Shown here: positions 58,325-64,000 of the stretch, piece after piece
Numbering within the stretch: position 1 is the stretch's first letter
Layout: the number at the start of each line of letters is the position of its first letter
Source: Planctomonas sp. JC2975
GTDB lineage: Bacteria > Actinomycetota > Actinomycetes > Actinomycetales > Microbacteriaceae
DNA: 64,000 nt
Assembly (NCBI RefSeq): GCF_012985205.1
Contig: NZ_JABEKS010000001.1
Coordinates: forward strand, 434,001-498,000
Direction of reading: 5' to 3'
Made by a program: the position numbers and the translations under genes
The notes under the pieces: model-generated
Databases searched by the model: none
Told to the model about the DNA's origin: nothing
Seen by the model: only the letters and a program-made list of their open reading frames with translations

Positions 58325-61114
58325 TCAGCGACTGGCGGCCTCCTGCGCCGGCACGGCTCGTCGACCGGTCAGCAGGCCCAGCCCGAGGCCGAGCACGAGA
58401 GCGAACAGGACCCCGAGATCGGAACTCGCGAGCGTGCCGTGCGGGTCGACACCGAGCCCCCGATAGATGAACCCCTCCCACTGCAACCAGGTTGCGTCGG
58501 CACGCATCAGACCCAAGCCGATCACACTGATCATGGCGAGCCCGCCGACGTTCCACCACCGCCAGTCCGGATACACGCCGCCGCGGTGCAGCAGCGAGTC
58601 GGTGGCGAGCCGACGTCGGCGCAGCAGGAAGTCGCCCAAGAAGATGCCTGTCCACGCCGCGATCGGCACGGCGAGAGTCGTCGGGTATCCGAGCACGAGC
58701 GATCGCACGTCGGGCACCGCGGCGACCAGTCCCCCGCCGACCAGCGCGACCAGCACCCCGAGCATGACAACGGATGTCCATCGCGGCAGATGGACCCCGA
58801 CGGCCTGCACCGCGAATCCGCCCGAATACAGACTCACGACCAGTGCCGACAGCAGGCCGATGGCGATCGCCGCCACGACGGGGACGGCGAACCAGCTCGG
58901 AGTGCCTGCCACGAGCATCCGCACCGGATCCGCGGTCAACCCGCCCTGCTGCGCCGGCACCGCGAGCGCCACGATCGCACCGAACAGCACGAGCGCGAGC
59001 ATCGGCAGAGCGGCGCCCAGACCGGTCAAGAGCGCCGTCGCGGTGCCGGCCGACCCCGGCCGCTGGTACCGCGCGAGATCGCCGCCTGCGCTCGCCCAGG
59101 CGAGTCCGAGGATGCTGAACACGAGGACTGCGCCCTCGACGACGACGATCCACTCTCCATATGGCGCGGCAACGACTCGATCCCACCCAGCCCGAGGCCA
59201 CGCCACGAAGATGATGGCAAGGGCGAGGATGGATGACGCGACGGCCGCGACCGCCTGGACGGCTGCGACAAGCGCGTAGCCGAACACGGCGACCACCACG
59301 CAGACCACGATGCCGACGGCGAAGACTGTCCAGAGCACCAACGGCCGGCTGCTGGTCCAGCCGGATGCGACGGCGGCGTCCGCGATCGTCACGGACAGCA
59401 ACCACAGCAGAGCGGCGCTCCAGAAGAGTCTGACCAGCAGGATCAGCGCCGCGGGCACGATGTTGCCGACCACGCCGAAGGTCGCACGTGAGACGACAAC
59501 GGTGGGCTGGCCGCTCCAGACCCCGGTCAGCGAGCTGAGTCCCAACGGGATGAAGGACAGCGCGATACCGAGCACCGCGGCGACGAGAACCTGCACCAGA
59601 TTGAGGCCGGCGGCGACCAGGAGGGCGCCCAAGCCGATGATGACGACGGATGCTCCCGTCGCGAACCACAGCCAGAACAGACGGCTGGCGCGTCCGACCC
59701 GGTACTCCAGCGGCGTGGGCTCGACGCCGGTCTGCTCGATCGAGAACACCGGCATCGCCTTCGGCGTGCCCACCGTGAGCACGTCTTCACCCGCACGCAC
59801 GCGAGGCGTTGCGATCGGCACAAGACCGTAATCGCCGGATGCCACGTCATCGACGTCGTCCGGCACGTCGACATCGAGTTCGTCCTCCGCGATGACCGGC
59901 ACCTCTGCGGTGACAGGGCGACGGTGATCCACCAGGATGCCCGCACCGGCAGCCCCGGACACGTTGCCGTCGTCGGTTCCGGGCGTGCGCAGATCCGTTG
60001 AGGCGGTGGCTGATGTGTCGGTCACTGCGCCGTCTGTCGGGGTCGCCTCGGCAGCAGCGGCAGCCGCCACCATTGCCGCCACCTCAACCGGATGCCTTCG
60101 TGCGGTGCTCGGGAGGGTGTCGTCCATGTCCGGAGCATCGGAGGGAAGACCTCGCGGGATCGTGTCGTCGGCGGGAATCTCTTCCGGGAGGTCGAGTTCC
60201 GCCGATGGTGCGGCCTCAGCGCCTGCCACCCCGGTCGTCGTGACGGAAGACTCGGGCGCCGCTCGTTCGCCGTCCGAGGGTTCGGATGCCGTCTCGTCGA
60301 CTGTCGGCGAGGCATTCAGGTCCCCCGAGAACGGAGCATCAGCCTCGTCGATCTCGGCGTCGTCCGGGGCGCGGACTTCGGACGCCGTTGCGCTGACCTC
60401 ATCGGGCTGCGGCAGGGCCGTGCGTTCGCCTTCAGGCTCTGTCGCGGCTGCCCGCTCGCGCTCCGCGCCCTGTTCGGCCTCGACGCCTGCCTGCTCGTCC
60501 GATCTCTTCTCATCCGAGGTCGCCTCAGGTCCGCGCCTCGCGGCGATCAGGGCCTCCAGACGCTCGATGGCGGCAAGGGTGTCGCCCTGATCCGCCTGCG
60601 CTGCGATCTCACGTTCGACGGGCGTCTTCGGCTCGTATGGAGGCTCGGGCGGCTGGACCGGTGTGAAGAGCGACTCGGGGCGGATGATCGGCAGCGACGC
60701 CGTGAGCAGCGACACCTCGTGCTCGAGGGCGTTCGCGATCTCGTCATCGTCGTGCGTGTCATCGCCGGCCTCCTGCTCCGCGTCCGCTCCGCGCCGAGCA
60801 GAGGTGGTCGACGCGGCAGTTCCTGGCGTGACAGCTGGAGGCCGCAGCAGCGGCGCATCATTCGAGGGCGCGTCGGCGAGCCCTGGCTCTTCCCTTCCAG
60901 AGTCCGAGTTGCGATCGCCCTCTGGCTGGGCCGCCGCGGAACTCTCGCCGTCAGTTCCGCCCGCGGCCTCGTCCTCGTCGGCTGCCTCGCGACCGCGTTC
61001 TGCGGGTGCATTGGGCTGCGCCGCGGGCGCACCTTTCGGCGGCACGAAGCTCGTGCGCCGCCGTGGCGGCTCGGGCACCGCGCCGTCGTCCGGCTCCCCC
61101 AAGTCGGTCCCCAT
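58325..61114 (-). CDS. NCS1-type permease with very long disordered N-terminus
   Basis: A 929-residue protein. Residues 1-460 are acidic, Ala/Glu/Asp/Pro/Thr-rich and apparently disordered, with one more ordered island (about 120-195: [49 protein letters not shown]). From about 478 on there are about 12 membrane helices with NCS1 features ([47 protein letters not shown], and [12 protein letters not shown]). NCS1 proteins import purines, cytosine, allantoin or hydantoins; substrate unknown. Normal members have about 450-500 residues. Confidence 0.85.
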   Translation of the reverse strand: MGTDLGEPDDGAVPEPPRRRTSFVPPKGAPAAQPNAPAERGREAADEDEAAGGTDGESSAAAQPEGDRNSDSGREEPGLADAPSNDAPLLRPPAVTPGTAASTTSARRGADAEQEAGDDTHDDDEIANALEHEVSLLTASLPIIRPESLFTPVQPPEPPYEPKTPVEREIAAQADQGDTLAAIERLEALIAARRGPEATSDEKRSDEQAGVEAEQGAERERAAATEPEGERTALPQPDEVSATASEVRAPDDAEIDEADAPFSGDLNASPTVDETASEPSDGERAAPESSVTTTGVAGAEAAPSAELDLPEEIPADDTIPRGLPSDAPDMDDTLPSTARRHPVEVAAMVAAAAAAEATPTDGAVTDTSATASTDLRTPGTDDGNVSGAAGAGILVDHRRPVTAEVPVIAEDELDVDVPDDVDDVASGDYGLVPIATPRVRAGEDVLTVGTPKAMPVFSIEQTGVEPTPLEYRVGRASRLFWLWFATGASVVIIGLGALLVAAGLNLVQVLVAAVLGIALSFIPLGLSSLTGVWSGQPTVVVSRATFGVVGNIVPAALILLVRLFWSAALLWLLSVTIADAAVASGWTSSRPLVLWTVFAVGIVVCVVVAVFGYALVAAVQAVAAVASSILALAIIFVAWPRAGWDRVVAAPYGEWIVVVEGAVLVFSILGLAWASAGGDLARYQRPGSAGTATALLTGLGAALPMLALVLFGAIVALAVPAQQGGLTADPVRMLVAGTPSWFAVPVVAAIAIGLLSALVVSLYSGGFAVQAVGVHLPRWTSVVMLGVLVALVGGGLVAAVPDVRSLVLGYPTTLAVPIAAWTGIFLGDFLLRRRRLATDSLLHRGGVYPDWRWWNVGGLAMISVIGLGLMRADATWLQWEGFIYRGLGVDPHGTLASSDLGVLFALVLGLGLGLLTGRRAVPAQEAASR

Positions 61115-61225
61115 AGCGTGAGCCTATCGACGGATACCCGCACCGTCGGCGCTCCACACGCAAGTCACCGATCCCGGCGGCGAGGTGCCCTCGGCTTGCG
61201 TGCACGCAACGTACCATCGGGAGTC

Positions 61226-62035
61226 ATGGACTCGGCGATCCCCACCCCGTACGAAGATCTCCTCCGCGACGTGCTCGAGCACGGATCCCCGAAGTCCGAT
61301 CGGACCGGCACGGGCACGCTCAGCGTCTTCGGCCGTCAGCTCCGCTTCGACCTCGCCGAAGGTTTCCCGCTCATCACCACCAAACGCGTGCACTTCCGCT
61401 CCGTCGCGTACGAGCTGCTCTGGTTCCTTCGAGGTGATTCGAACGTCCGCTGGCTTCAGGAGCACGGCGTGACGATCTGGGACGAATGGGCAGACGCGAA
61501 CGGGGACCTCGGGCCGGTGTACGGAGTTCAGTGGCGATCGTGGCCGACCCCGGATGGCGGACACCTCGACCAGATCTCAGCAGTGCTCGACACCCTGCGC
61601 AGCGACCCGGACTCTCGTCGGATGATCGTGTCGGCGTGGAACGTCGCGGAAATCCCGCAGATGGCGCTCGCGCCGTGCCATGCGTTGTTCCAGTTCTACG
61701 TCGCGGATGGCAAGCTGTCGTGCCAGCTCTACCAGCGCAGCGCCGACCTCTTTCTCGGCGTCCCGTTCAACATCGCCAGCTACGCGCTTCTCACCCAGTT
61801 GGTCGCCGACCAGGTAGGTCTGGAGCCGGGCGAGTTCGTCTGGACCGGCGGCGACTGCCACATCTACGACAACCACCTCGATCAGGTGCGCGAGCAGCTG
61901 TCCAGGGCTCCGTTCCCGGCGCCGCGGCTGGCCATCACCGGGCATCCGGAGAGCATCTTCGACTACGAGTTCGAGGACTTCGAGGTGGTCGGCTATCAGC
62001 ATCACCCGGCGATCCGCGCTGCGGTAGCCGTATGA
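61226..62035 (+). CDS. thyA: Thymidylate synthase
   Basis: A 269-residue protein, the usual ThyA length. Motifs: [45 protein letters not shown], catalytic Cys in [33 protein letters not shown] and [17 protein letters not shown] 61226 is the true start; the open frame upstream is antisense of the permease. It converts dUMP to dTMP with methylene-tetrahydrofolate. It overlaps folA by four bases, which regenerates tetrahydrofolate. Confidence 0.97.
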   Translation: MDSAIPTPYEDLLRDVLEHGSPKSDRTGTGTLSVFGRQLRFDLAEGFPLITTKRVHFRSVAYELLWFLRGDSNVRWLQEHGVTIWDEWADANGDLGPVYGVQWRSWPTPDGGHLDQISAVLDTLRSDPDSRRMIVSAWNVAEIPQMALAPCHALFQFYVADGKLSCQLYQRSADLFLGVPFNIASYALLTQLVADQVGLEPGEFVWTGGDCHIYDNHLDQVREQLSRAPFPAPRLAITGHPESIFDYEFEDFEVVGYQHHPAIRAAVAV

Positions 62036-62523
62036 CCATCGGGCTGATCTGGGCGCAGGCGAACGGCGGGATCATCGGCGCGGATGGTGCGATTCCGTGG
62101 CACGTGTCGGAGGACAGCAGGCACTTCCGCGCCGTGACGACGGGTGGGGATGTCGTGATGGGACGCAAGACGTGGGATTCGCTGCCGCCGCGCTTCCGTC
62201 CGCTCCCCGGGCGACGCAACATCGTCGTGTCTCGCGACCTCGACTGGCGTGCGGACAGTGCGGAACGCGTTGGTTCCGTCGCGGATGCCATCGCACTGGC
62301 CGAGGCTGACGTGTGGATCATCGGTGGCGGACAGATCTACGCGGAAGCCATCGACCTCGCCGACCTGCTGGAGGTGACCGAGATCGACCTCGACGTCGAC
62401 GGAGACACCGTCGCTCCCGCGATCGGTGACAGCTGGCGCCTCTCGTCCGTCGAACCCAGTACCGGATGGGCGACGTCGGATGCGGGCGTGCGCTACCGAT
62501 TCCTGAGCTACGTACGACGCTGA
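62032..62523 (+). CDS. folA: Dihydrofolate reductase
   Basis: A 163-residue protein: [76 protein letters not shown] and [11 protein letters not shown], all standard DHFR motifs. The acidic substrate residue is the Glu in HVSEDSRHF. The ATG overlaps the thyA stop (ATGA), forming the classic thyA-folA operon. Confidence 0.96.
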   Translation: MTIGLIWAQANGGIIGADGAIPWHVSEDSRHFRAVTTGGDVVMGRKTWDSLPPRFRPLPGRRNIVVSRDLDWRADSAERVGSVADAIALAEADVWIIGGGQIYAEAIDLADLLEVTEIDLDVDGDTVAPAIGDSWRLSSVEPSTGWATSDAGVRYRFLSYVRR

Positions 62524-62617
62524 AGCTCTGCGGATCCAGATGCCCTGCGGATCCGGCGGGACTCCCTAGGTCGTCCGAGCCGAATGCCCCTGAGCCGGAG
62601 TTCGTGCCGGGTGCGAC

Positions 62618-62737
62618 TCAGCGCGAGCGGTAAGGGGTGTGGCCCATCTGAATGGCGGCACCGATCCCGAGAATCGCTCCGACGATGCCGATGACGCCGA
62701 TGATTCCCCAGAGGATCGCTTCAACCATGGTGTCCAT
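62618..62737 (-). CDS. Tiny membrane protein (39 aa)
   Basis: A protein (MDTMVEAILWGIIGVIGIVG, then AILGIGAAIQMGHTPYRSR) consisting of one membrane helix and a short basic tail. ATG 62737 is the first start; ATG 62728 is an alternative. It converges with folA. No known family; the uninterrupted hydrophobic stretch is the main support. Confidence 0.5.
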   Translation of the reverse strand: MDTMVEAILWGIIGVIGIVGAILGIGAAIQMGHTPYRSR

Positions 62738-62920
62738 TATTCCATCGTCAGAAGTCGCCCGTGCGCAGTGCACCGACCGGCTGCCGGCGGCATCGTCGAA
62801 CGCGGTCCGACCGAACCCGGGAATCCTCCCAGCGCACGTTGTCCGCCCCGGCGCCCGGTGCCAGACTCGTAGGCGAGCAGGTATTCGGCTGGACCAGTGG
62901 GTACGGGGTATTTCGGGGTT

Positions 62921-64000
62921 ATGACAGGGCAGTCGCGGGCCGGCGCATCGTGGAGACGCGGTGCAGGATTCCGACGCACGGCGGTGCTCTGCACGATTCT
63001 GCTGACGGCGACCTTCGGCGGAATCGGCGCTGCGCGGGCGGACGACCCCGCAACCCCTGCACCGACGACAACGCCGGCCGACACGTCCACGCCGACACCC
63101 GATCCGTCGACGACTCCCACCCCGGATCCCACGGACACGCCCACCCCGGATCCCACGGGAACACCGACACCCACACCGACGGGCACGCCGGATCCCACGG
63201 GAACACCGACACCCACGCCGACGGACACCTCGACTCCGACGGACGGCGACACCGGAGATCCTTCGAACCTGCCATCCCCCGAGTCGACAGGGGACGGCGA
63301 CACCGCGGCGCTCACGGACGGCGGCGGACTCAGCGACAGCGCCATGCAGGCCCTCCAAGATGCGATCGACAAGGCGCAGAGTTCGCTGGACAGTGCGCAG
63401 TCCGTGCTCGATTCCGCGACGACGGACTATGACGCGGCCAAGGCGGCGTACGCGAACGCCAAAACCCTCGCGACGGCCGCGGACCGGATAGCAGACAACG
63501 CCGACACCGCGGCGAAGGCGGCCGCCGCGAAGCTCATGGTGGCGCTCAACCAGTCCCACTCCGACTCCGCAACGACGACACTCGGCGCTGTGCTGGGCAA
63601 CCCCGGAGCTTCATCAAGCAGCGAGAACCTCCTGCAACGGCTCACCGCCGCGAACCAGCTGGGCAACATGCACGGCCCGCTTGACGAGCTCACCGCACGG
63701 GCCATTTCCACCGCCAAGCACGCGAACGCGCTGAAGGACGCGGCGCAGAAGGCGGATGCCACGGTCGCTTCCGTTCCGCTCGCCCAGAAGAAGACTGCTA
63801 AGAAGGCTGCCCAAACGGCGGTGGACGCCGCGCAGGCATCCCTCGACGCGGCGATCAATGCGATGGTCCAGGCGTCCAGCGGTACTGCCGACGACAGCTT
63901 CTCAGACGACTTCCGGCTGTCGTCCGGAAGCTGGGTCGATCCGGTGAAGGGGCCCATCACCGACGTGTTCGGCCCGCGTCCGTCGCAGCCGGCCGGATCG
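62921..64000 (+). CDS. Secreted M23-type peptidoglycan peptidase, N-terminal part, cut by window end
   Basis: Open from ATG 62921 to the window end (360 codons). It has a signal peptide (RRTAVLCTILLTATFGGIGAARA, about 18-40), then a Thr/Pro-rich stretch of TPTPDPT-type repeats (about 62-105), a coiled coil (SDSAMQALQDAIDKAQSSLD to VDAAQASLDAAINAM, about 140-320), and then GSWVDPVKGPITDVFGPRP, the opening of an M23 (LytM) peptidase domain. The catalytic HxxxD and HxH residues lie beyond the window. It probably remodels the cell wall. Confidence 0.85.
   Translation, partial: MTGQSRAGASWRRGAGFRRTAVLCTILLTATFGGIGAARADDPATPAPTTTPADTSTPTPDPSTTPTPDPTDTPTPDPTGTPTPTPTGTPDPTGTPTPTPTDTSTPTDGDTGDPSNLPSPESTGDGDTAALTDGGGLSDSAMQALQDAIDKAQSSLDSAQSVLDSATTDYDAAKAAYANAKTLATAADRIADNADTAAKAAAAKLMVALNQSHSDSATTTLGAVLGNPGASSSSENLLQRLTAANQLGNMHGPLDELTARAISTAKHANALKDAAQKADATVASVPLAQKKTAKKAAQTAVDAAQASLDAAINAMVQASSGTADDSFSDDFRLSSGSWVDPVKGPITDVFGPRPSQPAGS

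Noticed and set aside
60092-61225. Forward frame extending thyA by 378 codons
   Set aside because: It is antisense to the permease N-terminus; ThyA from 61226 has the normal family length.
63110-63235. Regular repeats resembling a CRISPR array
   Set aside because: They encode in-frame Thr/Pro repeats of a secreted protein; no constant repeat with unique spacers.

Overview
The window is high-GC actinobacterial chromosome, most likely from the family Microbacteriaceae. The evidence is gene content and order (lpdA-sucB, lipB-lipA-DUF4191-RDD-glnA, glnE-glnA2-panB-map-ppgK-rnpB, thyA-folA), frequent GTG/TTG starts, and many start codons 5-8 bases after a TANNNT -10 element (leaderless mRNAs). 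The family is inferred from this content; no 16S gene is present.

Layout. 1-9811: host genes for peptide turnover (pepA, partial), 2-oxoacid dehydrogenase E3 and E2, a membrane-anchored pseudokinase, lipoate synthesis (lipB-lipA), two small membrane proteins and glutamine synthetase glnA, preceded by a GlnR-type box. 9787-46990: a complete-looking siphovirus prophage of about 37.2 kb inserted exactly in the 3' end of glnA. A 25-bp direct repeat (9787-9811 and 46966-46990) carries the last seven sense codons and stop codon of glnA, so the enzyme is unchanged. The native glnA terminator now lies at 47011-47044, beyond attR.

The prophage runs: integrase and XRE repressor (leftward); a rightward early block (HTH proteins, replication initiator-like protein, DnaB-like helicase, Zn-finger-like protein, an ADP-ribosyltransferase-like protein); HNH; terS, endonuclease VII, terL; an Sm-like small protein; portal-MuF fusion, protease, capsid; head-tail connectors; tail tube; gpG/gpGT with a frameshift site; tape measure; tail tip and fibres, including a 947-residue LamG/DUF4038-like tailspike; holin-like proteins; and a Tat-signal CHAP endolysin. 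The right-end cargo is TM2 and DUF4236 membrane proteins, a P63C-domain protein under a palindromic operator, and a HEPN-domain protein flanked by related small reverse-strand sequences. Other reverse-strand genes sit inside the late region.

46991-64000: host again: a lipoprotein, a TetR regulator, glnE (adenylylates GlnA) and glnA2, panB, a SPOR-like small protein divergent from map, ppgK, rnpB, a COG1579 protein with eroded zinc ligands, a NIF3 protein, an NCS1-type permease with a 460-residue disordered N-terminus, thyA-folA, a tiny membrane protein and the start of a secreted M23 peptidase. The glnA - glnE/glnA2 nitrogen cluster would be nearly contiguous without the prophage.
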